From positions 1 through 10,729 of the forward strand of contig JACQJI010000036.1 of the NCBI GenBank assembly GCA_016198045.1: a stretch of 10,729 bases of DNA. Direction: 5' to 3'. Within the stretch, counting starts at the first letter, position 1. Each line of letters opens with the position of its first letter. The DNA comes from Candidatus Doudnabacteria bacterium. GTDB lineage: Bacteria; Patescibacteriota; Doudnabacteria; UBA920; O2-02-FULL-48-8. Made by a program: the position numbers and the translations under genes. A model generated the notes under the pieces. The model searched no databases. It worked only from the letters and a program-made list of their open reading frames with translations, and was not told the origin of the DNA. Positions 1 through 6,316 of this stretch are shown here, in pieces.

Positions 1-10
1 GAATCTAACT

Positions 11-43
11 CCCCCTATCCCCCTCTTATTCTAAGAGGGGGAA
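11..43 (+). repeat. GC-rich palindromic repeat, copy 1
   Basis: A C-run block (CCCCCTATCCCCC, 11-23) runs into a perfect 10-bp stem, CCCCCTCTTA at 19-28 and TAAGAGGGGG at 32-41 with loop TTC, followed by AA. The same order (CCCCCTAT, C-run stem, T/A-rich centre, G-run stem, GGAA) occurs on the other strand inside glyS at 5740-5803, so I treat the two as one family. The copy begins 3 bp beyond the metG stop codon (44-46). It could fold at the metG mRNA 3' end, but no T-tract follows on either strand, so it is not a typical intrinsic terminator. It may continue to the left of the window. Confidence 0.7.
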
Positions 44-1483
44 TCACTCAATCTTTGGAAACAGCGGCTGTGCTGGCTTAGTAATTTTTTCAGACTCCAA
101 AGCAGACTTGATAATTTGCGCAGTTTCCGGCATCACAGGAGAAAGCTTTAAGGCAATATCATAAAGCAAAGCCGCTAGATTTACCAAAAGTTCTTTAACC
201 TTTGCCGGTTCGGTCTTGACCAATTCCCAAGGCTTGCTTTGCTCAATCAAATTATCAGCCCATGAGATCGTTTCCCAAACCTCTACCAAACCTTTATCAA
301 ACTCTAATCGGTTAAAGCTTTCTGACACTTCCGATAAATCTCTGGGTGATTTGATAAACTCACCGACATCGCCGTCCAAATATTTTTCAATCATAGTCGT
401 CACTCGTGAAAACAGATTGCCCAATCCATTGGCTAAATCGGCATTGTAGCGGGTCTTGAGCTTCTGTTCACTTACATCCCCGTCCTGCCCAAACGGCACT
501 TCGCGCAGCAAAAAATAGCGGACGGCATCCGCGCCGTACTTATCCACCCATTCATTAGGATCAATTACATTGCCGATTGTTTTGCTGATTTTTTGGCCAT
601 CCACTGTGAAAAAGCCATGAGCAAAAATTTCACGTGGCGGCTCCTCACCAATAGCCAATAAGAGGGCTGGCCAGATGATGCAATGAAACTTAATAATGTC
701 TTTGGCCATGACCTGCACGTCTGCCGGCCAATACTTTCTAAATTTTTCCTCATCAAACCCGTAGCCTATGGCTGAACAATAATTAAACAGGGCCTCCACC
801 CAGACATAAACCGTTTGATTGCTATCCCACGGCAGGGGAATCCCCCATTTCACATTGGGTCTGGAGATCGCGATATCCTCCAACCCCTGCTGAATGAATG
901 CCAAAACTTCATTTTTCCTGGTTGCGGGCTGGATGAGCAGCTTGCCGCTGTCAACTAGCTCCAAAATTTCTGATTGATACTCCGAAAGCTTGAAAAACCA
1001 ATTTTTTTCCCTAATTCGCTCGGGTTTGAGTTTATGGTCCGGGCAAAGGCCGTTGACTAAGTCTGATTCTTTAATAAAAGCTTCGTGCGGCACACAATAT
1101 AATCCTTCGTATTCGCCCTCGTAAATTTTGCCGGATTCTTTAAGTTTGTTTAAAAAGATATTAACGGCGCGTTCGTGCCGCGATTCGGTGGTGCGAATAA
1201 AGTCATCGGGCGCGATACCCAGCTGATCCCAAGCAAAAGAAAATTTGGCTGAAACTTCATCCACAAACTCCTTGACGTCTTTGCCTTTTTTCTCTGCCGC
1301 TTTGGCAATATTTGCGCCGTGCTCATCCGTTCCGGTCAAAAACCACGTATCATCTCCCAGCTGGCGATGCAGGCGCGCCAAAACATCAGCCGCGATGGTC
1401 GTGTAGGCGTGCCCAATGTGCGGCTTGTCGTTGACGTAATAAATCGGCGTGGTAATATAGAATTTTTTTCTCTCAGAAACCAT
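44..1483 (-). CDS. metG: Methionyl-tRNA synthetase, short form
   Basis: Charges tRNA-Met with methionine in the cytoplasm (class Ia synthetase). The Rossmann core carries HIGH at residues 22-25, GTDEHG at 51-56 and a KMSKS-type KISKT at 298-302. The connective peptide holds a C-x2-H (130/133) and C-x2-H (147/150) knuckle. Thermus-type enzymes have Cys at the second ligand, so His133 is a variant that could still bind zinc. An alpha-helical anticodon domain follows (LANGLGNLFSR near 350-360; KPWEL near 417-421). The 479-residue chain stops at the LFPKIE junction, where longer enzymes continue into a tRNA-binding/dimerisation domain, so that domain is absent. The start fits the usual MxxKKFYITTPIYYVN opening. 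No Shine-Dalgarno is visible before it, but an extended -10 element lies about 40 bp upstream. The stop is TGA. A palindromic repeat begins 3 bp downstream. Confidence 0.97.
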   Translation of the reverse strand: MVSERKKFYITTPIYYVNDKPHIGHAYTTIAADVLARLHRQLGDDTWFLTGTDEHGANIAKAAEKKGKDVKEFVDEVSAKFSFAWDQLGIAPDDFIRTTESRHERAVNIFLNKLKESGKIYEGEYEGLYCVPHEAFIKESDLVNGLCPDHKLKPERIREKNWFFKLSEYQSEILELVDSGKLLIQPATRKNEVLAFIQQGLEDIAISRPNVKWGIPLPWDSNQTVYVWVEALFNYCSAIGYGFDEEKFRKYWPADVQVMAKDIIKFHCIIWPALLLAIGEEPPREIFAHGFFTVDGQKISKTIGNVIDPNEWVDKYGADAVRYFLLREVPFGQDGDVSEQKLKTRYNADLANGLGNLFSRVTTMIEKYLDGDVGEFIKSPRDLSEVSESFNRLEFDKGLVEVWETISWADNLIEQSKPWELVKTEPAKVKELLVNLAALLYDIALKLSPVMPETAQIIKSALESEKITKPAQPLFPKIE

Positions 1484-1499
1484 AAAGTCGATGTAAACT

Positions 1500-1519
1500 A
1501 AAAAAGCCTATTTAGGCTT
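1500..1519 (-). terminator. Probable intrinsic terminator after AI-2E-family gene
   Basis: On the minus strand AAGCCT-AAAT-AGGCTT forms a 6-bp stem (1504-1519) and leads into a T run (to 1500). It lies 22 bp beyond the AI-2E-family stop codon. The stem is short and the T-tract modest, so termination may be partial. Its first arm lies at or before the predicted metG transcription start. Confidence 0.55.
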
Positions 1520-1523
1520 GTTA

Positions 1524-1532
1524 ATTATAACA
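1524..1532 (-). promoter_or_regulatory. Extended -10 promoter for metG
   Basis: The minus strand reads TGTTATAAT: a consensus TATAAT (1529-1524) with the TG extension at 1532-1531. No convincing -35 hexamer lies 16-18 bp upstream, which is common for extended -10 promoters. The predicted start of transcription is near 1517, giving a leader of about 34 nt before the metG ATG. Confidence 0.5.
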
Positions 1533-1541
1533 CATTAAGCC

Positions 1542-2567
1542 TTAACTTTGCCCTAGTTCTTCTCCCTCCACCATATCCCAAACGAAGACTGAAATACCAG
1601 ACAGAATCGGCACTGCGATGATCGCACCAACCACGCCGCCCAGAGTGCCCCCTACCAAAATCCCCAAAATTACCAAGACGGGATTAAGTCCCACGCTTTT
1701 GCTCATAACCACCGGGACCAAAATGTGATTCTCAAGCTGCTGAATAATAATGTAGAGCACCAACACGGCCAGAGCCAAAACCGGACTCTGCAAGAAAGCA
1801 AAAAACACGGCGGGAATTACCGAGACAATCGGACCAATGTAGGGAATAATTTCGAGGATGCCCGCGATCACTGCCAGCACCAAAGCAAATTCCACTTTTA
1901 GCAAGGTCAGTCCGATAAAAGTCAGGCCAAAAATGATCGCGGATAAAACCAACTGGCCCAAAACCCAAGCACCTATTTTTTTCTGAATTTTGTTCACTAG
2001 TTTCATGGCATAAACCTGATGTTTATAGGGGGTTAAGTGCCTGATCAAATTTTTCATGCCGTTTTCTTCCACGGTCAGATAAAAAGAAACGGCCAGCACG
2101 GTAATCACAGAAATAAAACCGGTGATCACCCCCTTGGTTGTCTGAAACAGGGCGCCGGCAAAGTTTCCGGCAAAATTTTTGATGCTGTTTTCTATGGCCT
2201 GCCCGACTCCGATCCTCGTCAAATCATCTCGGTAAAGCCCAATGCGCGACGTAAACTTATCGTAAAAATCAGCTTGGGAAATCGCTTTGAACTGCTCGGT
2301 AATGGGAGGCACCAAAAGCAAAACTATCACCGACAAAAGTCCAAAGAACACGGCGTAAACCAAAAGGACACTTAAGGCGCGCGGCACCCGCTTGCGATAG
2401 AGAAAATCCGCGACCGGATCAATCGCGGATGCGATGATTATGGAAATTAAAAACAACAAGACAATTTCTTTGATCGCCCACAAAAACCAGATCAAAAGCA
2501 GGACAAACAAAACCTTGAGTATGGTCATCATGGAAACATCCACAGTTGTATGGCTCTTGTCATCCAT
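1542..2567 (-). CDS. AI-2E/PerM-family membrane permease
   Basis: A polytopic inner-membrane protein of the AI-2E transporter/PerM/YtvI family (PF01594 type). The family is broad: members have been linked to autoinducer-2 export, Na+/H+ exchange and other efflux, so the substrate cannot be stated here. The 341 residues show about eight hydrophobic segments (roughly 15-30, 34-49, 66-87, 145-165, 203-222, 226-256, 262-280 and 295-329), with a soluble stretch at 88-145. Family signatures are EIIPYIGPIVSVIPA (239-253), the QQLENHILVPVVM block (276-288) and the Gly-rich LVGGTLGGVVGAIIAVP (304-320). Its length is normal for the family. The gene lies 27 bp after nfo. Its ATG follows a TGCTATACT extended -10 by only 6 nt and there is no Shine-Dalgarno, so a leaderless transcript is plausible. 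A small terminator hairpin follows the stop. Confidence 0.9.
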   Translation of the reverse strand: MDDKSHTTVDVSMMTILKVLFVLLLIWFLWAIKEIVLLFLISIIIASAIDPVADFLYRKRVPRALSVLLVYAVFFGLLSVIVLLLVPPITEQFKAISQADFYDKFTSRIGLYRDDLTRIGVGQAIENSIKNFAGNFAGALFQTTKGVITGFISVITVLAVSFYLTVEENGMKNLIRHLTPYKHQVYAMKLVNKIQKKIGAWVLGQLVLSAIIFGLTFIGLTLLKVEFALVLAVIAGILEIIPYIGPIVSVIPAVFFAFLQSPVLALAVLVLYIIIQQLENHILVPVVMSKSVGLNPVLVILGILVGGTLGGVVGAIIAVPILSGISVFVWDMVEGEELGQS

Positions 2568-2573
2568 AACGAT

Positions 2574-2582
2574 AGTATAGCA
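2574..2582 (-). promoter_or_regulatory. Extended -10 promoter for AI-2E-family gene
   Basis: The minus strand reads TGCTATACT: TATACT (2579-2574, five of six consensus bases) with the TG extension at 2582-2581. Six bases separate it from the ATG at 2567, so the predicted transcription start falls on or next to the A of the start codon. No -35 match is evident. Confidence 0.45.
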
Positions 2583-2594
2583 TAAACCCGAGCT

Positions 2595-3440
2595 TTAATC
2601 CCCGCGCAATTTTTTGAGTATTGTTATGTTGTCCGGATCATCCTTGGGATCGTCTTTGGGGGTTTCCAAAATCCAATCAAGTTTAGATAAATGCTTATGG
2701 TTGACCAAAGCTCGGAAACCTTCCAAGCCGATAAACCCTTTACCGATGTGCTCGTGGCGGTCTAAATGGCGGCCCAAGTCGGATTTCGAGTCATTGGCAT
2801 GGACCAAGACCAACCTTTCGAAGCCGATAATTTTATCAAACTGCTGTAATGTCTTCTCGACTTCCTTTTCGTTTCGCAAAGGATAACCGGATGTAAAAGC
2901 GTGACAAGTATCAAAGCAAACCGCCAAATGCCGTTTCTTAAATTTGGGATGATCCAAAATTTCCGCGATTTCTTCAAATGTGTCACCAATGATTCTGCCA
3001 GCTCCGGCAGAGATTTCCAGCAGTAGCTGAGTAGTCCCTTGGTATCCTTCTAGTACTTTATCCAAGGCCATAACTACCCGTTCAAGCCCCTGCTTCTCGG
3101 TTAACTCGCCGAAACTTCCGATATGCGTCATTACGGCCCGGCAACCCAAATCCGATCCTCGCTCCAACTCTTGGCGGAGCACCGAAATCGAGCCGTAATA
3201 AATATTATTTTTGACTGAACCTAAATTTATAAAATAGGGCGTATGGATATAAAACGTATCCAAGCCATATTTTTTCATTTCGGCCGCAAATTTTTCTTGA
3301 GTCTCCTGATCGATCGGCTTAACAGGTCCGCCGTGCGGGCTGCGCGAAAAAATCTGGAACACTTCCGCGCCCACCTTGGCGGCATTTCCAGGCGCTAACC
3401 AAATCCCTCCGGCTATTGAAACATGAGATCCTATGCGCAT
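2595..3440 (-). CDS. nfo: Deoxyribonuclease IV (AP endonuclease)
   Basis: A zinc-dependent apurinic/apyrimidinic endonuclease of the EndoIV/Nfo family. It cuts 5' of abasic sites and trims blocked 3' ends in base-excision repair. The 281-residue TIM-barrel chain matches the family length. All nine trinuclear-zinc ligands can be placed: H66 (YIHTPY), H106 (MTHIGS), E142 (LLEISAG), D177 and H180 (CFDTCHAF), H214 (LVHANDSK), D227 and H229 (LDRHEHIGKG) and E259 (ILETP). The opening MRIGSHVSIAGG is canonical and fixes the start. No Shine-Dalgarno precedes it. Upstream is a ~110-bp inverted repeat containing a possible TATACT -10 (3480-3475). The AI-2E-family gene follows after 27 bp, although that gene appears to have its own promoter. 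Confidence 0.97.
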   Translation of the reverse strand: MRIGSHVSIAGGIWLAPGNAAKVGAEVFQIFSRSPHGGPVKPIDQETQEKFAAEMKKYGLDTFYIHTPYFINLGSVKNNIYYGSISVLRQELERGSDLGCRAVMTHIGSFGELTEKQGLERVVMALDKVLEGYQGTTQLLLEISAGAGRIIGDTFEEIAEILDHPKFKKRHLAVCFDTCHAFTSGYPLRNEKEVEKTLQQFDKIIGFERLVLVHANDSKSDLGRHLDRHEHIGKGFIGLEGFRALVNHKHLSKLDWILETPKDDPKDDPDNITILKKLRGD

Positions 3441-3454
3441 GATAAATGGTTATT

Positions 3455-3565
3455 GGTTGTAGGGCATAGCGACGAGTATAGTTTTTAGTCTTAAGTTTTT
3501 GGGTTCAGAATCAATAACCAAAACCTTAAGACCATACCCGCCGCTATGCCTAAAAACTTACAACC
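3455..3565. repeat. Long imperfect inverted repeat between M16 gene and nfo
   Basis: Paired blocks, outermost first: GGTTGTA (3455-3461) with TACAACC (3559-3565), GGCATAGCG (3463-3471) with CGCTATGCC (3542-3550), GTCTTAAG (3488-3495) with CTTAAGAC (3525-3532), and TTTTTGGGTT (3496-3505) with AACCAAAA (3516-3523). The loop is about 10 nt. Comparing the two arms also shows GCATAGCG-A-CG-A-GTAT against GCATAGCG-G-CG-G-GTAT. AGTTTTTAG (3480-3488) matches CTAAAAACT (3550-3558) but sits at a different place in the arm. It covers nearly all of the 117-bp spacer and includes the last codons and stop of the M16 gene. There is no T-tract typical of a terminator. Confidence 0.75.
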
Positions 3566-4838
3566 TTAATCGCTTCTCAAACACTAACTTATCCGGAAAC
3601 GGGCCGATCAGGGCCATGGTCAAGCACTCGTTTCTGATTATATTCTGTGCCACTTCGGAAATCTGTTGCGAATCAACTGCATCCAGCTCGACAAACGCCT
3701 GCTTAATGGTTTTGATTTTGCCCACAAACGCCTCCTGCCCCAAATACCACTCCAGCTTATCATGCGGATCTTCCATAGCCAGAGCTATCTTGCCCTTGAT
3801 ATACTCTTTGGCTTTCTTCAACTCCTTGCTGCTGACTCCGTCGGAGCGGATTTTGCGCAGTTCATCCAAAATCACTTCCATCGCTTTGGGGGCAGAGGAA
3901 ACCTTAAGCCCGGCTTGGATTATAAAATTGCCAGTATCCAAGTAATTATTAAAAGACGTAGAAACATAGTAAGCCAGGCCCATTCTTTCGCGGATGCGGA
4001 TAAACAGGCGGGAACTCATGCCTCCTCCCAACACAGTCGACAACAGCCGCAACGGATAGTTCAACTTGCTGCGATAGGGATAAGCTTTAAATCCTAAAAT
4101 CATGTGCGCCTGCTCAGTGACTTTGTTCTGAACAGACAAACGCGAGTTGGTTTGTTTGGCGTTTATGGGCTCAAAACTTGGAGCTTTTTTTCCGCTCAAA
4201 CTCCCCCAATTCTGCTCGACTAAATCTTCTACTTGTTGTTGCTGGAAGTGTCCGGCAAGCGCAATGATCATATTGCTGGGCTGATAAAACTTGTTGCGAT
4301 AATCCAGGACGTCCTGGCGACTAACATTGCGGATCACCTTAGCCTCACCCGCAATGTCCCGTCCGAGCGGCGTGTCTGGCCAAAGCGTTTGTTCAAACAA
4401 AGCCTCCACATGAATCTGCGGATTGTCTTTGTACATATTGATTTCCTCAATAATCACCCCTTTTTCCCGCTCCAATTCTTTCTCATCAAACAAAGGATTT
4501 TGCAGCATTTCAGTCAGGACCGAAAACACTAATGAAGAATGTTCGAAAGCGGCGCGGATGTAATATTGGGTGTGCTCTTTGCCGGTGTTAGCATTGAACT
4601 CCCCGCCGATTGCGTCCACCACTTCCGAAAGTTTTTTGGCGCTCGGATATTTTTTGGTTCCCTTGAAATGCAAATGCTCCAAAAAGTGGGAAATGCCATT
4701 GAGGCGAGGTTCTTCGTAGCGGCTGCCGGCTTTGACAAAAATCGACATCGTGATCGACGATGCTGATTCGATAGGGACGGTAAGCAATGTCAGGCCGTTT
4801 TTGAGAACCTTCTTTGAATATATGGAACCATCAGGCAT
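3558..4838 (-). CDS. M16-family zinc metallopeptidase
   Basis: An inverzincin (insulinase/mitochondrial processing peptidase-like) protease of the M16B type. It carries the inverted zinc motif HFLEH at residues 51-55 (H51, E54, H55) and the distal ligand in VIIEEI (E131, 76 residues on). The C-terminal half has the conserved RIRERMGLAY segment (281-290) that contributes Arg and Tyr to the substrate site. The 426-residue two-domain length is typical of bacterial M16B proteins such as Bacillus MlpA/YmxG; the natural substrate is unknown. No signal peptide is seen. I chose the start at 4838 rather than an in-frame ATG at 4871, because MPDGSIYSKKVLKNGL matches the family N-terminus and AAGGA lies 5 nt upstream. 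The gene then overlaps the glyS stop by 8 bp, suggesting translational coupling. In Firmicutes this family often lies beside pnp; here both are present but separated. Confidence 0.93.
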   Translation of the reverse strand: MPDGSIYSKKVLKNGLTLLTVPIESASSITMSIFVKAGSRYEEPRLNGISHFLEHLHFKGTKKYPSAKKLSEVVDAIGGEFNANTGKEHTQYYIRAAFEHSSLVFSVLTEMLQNPLFDEKELEREKGVIIEEINMYKDNPQIHVEALFEQTLWPDTPLGRDIAGEAKVIRNVSRQDVLDYRNKFYQPSNMIIALAGHFQQQQVEDLVEQNWGSLSGKKAPSFEPINAKQTNSRLSVQNKVTEQAHMILGFKAYPYRSKLNYPLRLLSTVLGGGMSSRLFIRIRERMGLAYYVSTSFNNYLDTGNFIIQAGLKVSSAPKAMEVILDELRKIRSDGVSSKELKKAKEYIKGKIALAMEDPHDKLEWYLGQEAFVGKIKTIKQAFVELDAVDSQQISEVAQNIIRNECLTMALIGPFPDKLVFEKRLRL

Positions 4839-4848
4839 ATTTATCCTT
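4831..4848 (-). promoter_or_regulatory. glyS/M16 stop-start overlap with RBS
   Basis: The minus strand reads AAGGA (4848-4844), TAAAT, then ATGCCTGA, where ATG opens the M16 gene and the TGA (4833-4831) closes glyS. The M16 Shine-Dalgarno is therefore inside glyS, and ribosomes finishing glyS end directly on the next start. Confidence 0.75.
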
Positions 4849-6210
4849 AAAATAATCCACCAACTCCGCAATCTTAATCCGATCCTGCTTCATCGTATCC
4901 CGATCCCGAACAGTAACCTTCTTGTCTTCCAAGCTGTCAAAATCAACAGTCACGCAGAAAGGCGTGCCAATCTCGTCTTGCCGGCGGTAGCGCTTGCCGA
5001 TTGATCCGGTCTCGTCATACTGACACATCCAATGCTGCTGTAAATCGTGCAAAATTTTTACAGAGGGCTTAATCAGCTCTTCTTTCCTGGAAAGCGGCAA
5101 AACCGCAATTTTGACAGGAGCCAACTCTTTGGGCAGGCGCAGGACAATTTCTTCTTCTTTCACGGCTTCCGTCGTGGTCGTGCGTCCGCCTTTGACTTCT
5201 TCGTATGCTGAAAGCAATACTGCCAAAACCGTGCGTTCCACTCCCCAGGTCGGCTCAATCACGTGGGGCAAAAACTCCTCGCTGCTTACCGGATCTTTGT
5301 ACTTTAAATTTTTGCCGGAAGCCTGCTCGTGGTTTCTCAGATCAAAATCCGTGCGGTAAGCCAAACCGTAAAGCTCTTTTTGGCCAAACGGATACCTAAA
5401 CTCCGTATCCACCGTGCGCTTGCTGTAATGCGCCCGCTCGCCATCCGGAATTTCCACGTATTCCACCTTTTTTTCATCAATGCCGCAGGCCTTGATCCAT
5501 TTTTTTTGCTCTGCCAGCCAGTGCTCAAACTGCTTTTTCCAATCTTTCTCATGGATAAAGTATTCTATTTCCATGATTTCAAACTCGCGCGTGCGGAAGA
5601 TGAAATTGCCCGGAGTAATTTCGTTGCGGAACGATCGGCCGATTTGCGCTACCCCAAACGGCAGCTTCATGCGCGAGGTCTCAAGAATTTGTTTGAAATC
5701 TGTAAACATGGTTTGAGCAGTTTCGGGACGCAAATACACTACCCCCCCTCCCAGAAAGACTCCCTCTCGTTCCCCCCCTTTAAAGGGGGGGATAGGGGGG
5801 GTATGCTCTACTGGCCCTAAATTGGTTTTGAACATCATGTTAAACTGTCTAGCTTGAGTAAAATCCTTGCTTCCGCAATTTTCACATTTGTCTCCAAGCT
5901 GATCGGCCCGATACCGCATGTGGCATTTTTTGCACTCAACTAAGGGATCAGAAAATTCCTTCAAATGCCCCGAGGCTTCCCAGACTCTGGGATTCATAAT
6001 CACCGCGCCATCCACTCCCACGACATCTTCTCTTTCCTGCACAAACATTTTCCACCAAAGCTTCTTAATATTATTTTTCAGCTCCACTCCCAGCGGTCCA
6101 TAGTCCCAAGAATTGGCCAGGCCGCCATAGATTTCGGATCCAGGAAACACAAAACCGCGCCGCTTGGCGAGGTTTACTACATTGTCCATCAGGTCAGTTT
6201 TCTCTCTCAT
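4831..6210 (-). CDS. glyS: Glycyl-tRNA synthetase, class II single-chain type, with in-frame insert
   Basis: Charges tRNA-Gly; the homodimeric (alpha2, GlyQS-like) class II form. The N-terminal FVFPGSEIYGGLANSWDYGPLG (20-41) is diagnostic. A zinc knuckle has C93, C96, C109 and C112. YLRPETAQ is at 159-166, motif 2 at about 192-218 (RSFRNEITPGNF) and motif 3 at 323-332 (GVERTVLAVL). A C-terminal anticodon-binding domain follows from about 364 (VKIAVLPLSRKEEL) and includes the GSIGKRYRRQDEIGTP segment. Between GPVEH (132-136) and VVYLRPETAQ lie 20 residues (137-156, TPPIPPFKGG...LGGG) translated from a palindromic repeat. Relatives have only about four to six residues there. The reading frame is intact on both sides. 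The start at 6210 is supported by AAGGAG four bases upstream; Met8 is an alternative. The stop is TGA, overlapping the M16 gene. Confidence 0.96.
   Translation of the reverse strand: MREKTDLMDNVVNLAKRRGFVFPGSEIYGGLANSWDYGPLGVELKNNIKKLWWKMFVQEREDVVGVDGAVIMNPRVWEASGHLKEFSDPLVECKKCHMRYRADQLGDKCENCGSKDFTQARQFNMMFKTNLGPVEHTPPIPPFKGGEREGVFLGGGVVYLRPETAQTMFTDFKQILETSRMKLPFGVAQIGRSFRNEITPGNFIFRTREFEIMEIEYFIHEKDWKKQFEHWLAEQKKWIKACGIDEKKVEYVEIPDGERAHYSKRTVDTEFRYPFGQKELYGLAYRTDFDLRNHEQASGKNLKYKDPVSSEEFLPHVIEPTWGVERTVLAVLLSAYEEVKGGRTTTTEAVKEEEIVLRLPKELAPVKIAVLPLSRKEELIKPSVKILHDLQQHWMCQYDETGSIGKRYRRQDEIGTPFCVTVDFDSLEDKKVTVRDRDTMKQDRIKIAELVDYFKDKYA
5740..5803 (-). repeat. GC-rich palindromic repeat, copy 2, inside glyS
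   Basis: The core is a perfect 20-bp palindrome of seven C, TTT, AAA and seven G (5772-5791). It is enclosed by a second inverted repeat, TACCCCCCC (5740-5748) and GGGGGGGTA (5795-5803). In the glyS sense strand it reads CCCCCCCTATCCCCCCC, stem, GGGGGGGAACGAGAGGG, matching the copy at 11-43 in block order. It encodes glyS residues 137-156 plus the flanking V157, with no stop codon in that frame. The base composition is sharply unlike the surrounding gene. This resembles in principle the Rickettsia palindromic elements, which insert in frame in protein genes, though sequence kinship to those is not claimed. Confidence 0.85.
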
Positions 6211-6223
6211 AACGCTCCTTGAA

Positions 6224-6263
6224 TGACGCTGGATTCCGACTTTTTAGTCGAATGGCTGCGTCA
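6224..6263. repeat. Palindromic element before the glyS ribosome binding site
   Basis: Nested inverted repeat: TGACGC (6224-6229) with GCGTCA (6258-6263), then ATTC (6233-6236) with AAT (6251-6253), then CGACT (6237-6241) with AGTCG (6246-6250) around a TTTT loop. On the minus strand the second half reads GTCGGAATCCAGCGTCATTC. This resembles the widespread small bacterial palindromes of the GTCATTCC...GGAATCCAG type. It ends only 3 bp before AAGGAG of glyS, so it would sit in the glyS leader or the TVP38-glyS intercistronic region. The rest of the 106-bp gap holds only a weak possible -10 (GATAAT, 6277-6272, minus strand). Confidence 0.65.
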
Positions 6264-6316
6264 CCCTAATAATTATCCACATCTTAGCATGCTTACCGAA
6301 ATCAGAAAAGCAATGC

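Noticed and set aside
11..43. Intrinsic terminator for metG
   Set aside because: The stem is strong, but no T-tract follows it on the minus strand; G-rich sequence does. The match to the glyS insert explains it better as a repeat.
3499..3945. 148-codon open frame on the plus strand opposite the M16 gene and its 3' inverted repeat
   Set aside because: It is a shadow of a clearly conserved gene, rich in Ser and Leu, with no ribosome binding site or recognisable domain.
4839..4871. Upstream ATG for the M16 gene at 4871
   Set aside because: The extra 11 residues do not match the family N-terminus and would extend the overlap with glyS to 41 bp. The ATG at 4838 has AAGGA at the right spacing.
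5740..5803. Frameshift or pseudogene in glyS
   Set aside because: The frame is the same on both sides of the insert, and all class II motifs and the anticodon domain are intact.
5329..5820. 163-codon plus-strand frame opposite glyS that translates the palindromic repeat
   Set aside because: It is antisense to conserved GlyRS motifs. The Gly/Pro-rich end only reflects the palindrome being open in several frames.
6211..6300. T-box or other tRNA-sensing leader for glyS
   Set aside because: The minus strand has AGGGTGACGC near 6258-6267, loosely like part of a T-box. There is no specifier stem, no full T-box sequence and no terminator with a T run, and the space is too short.
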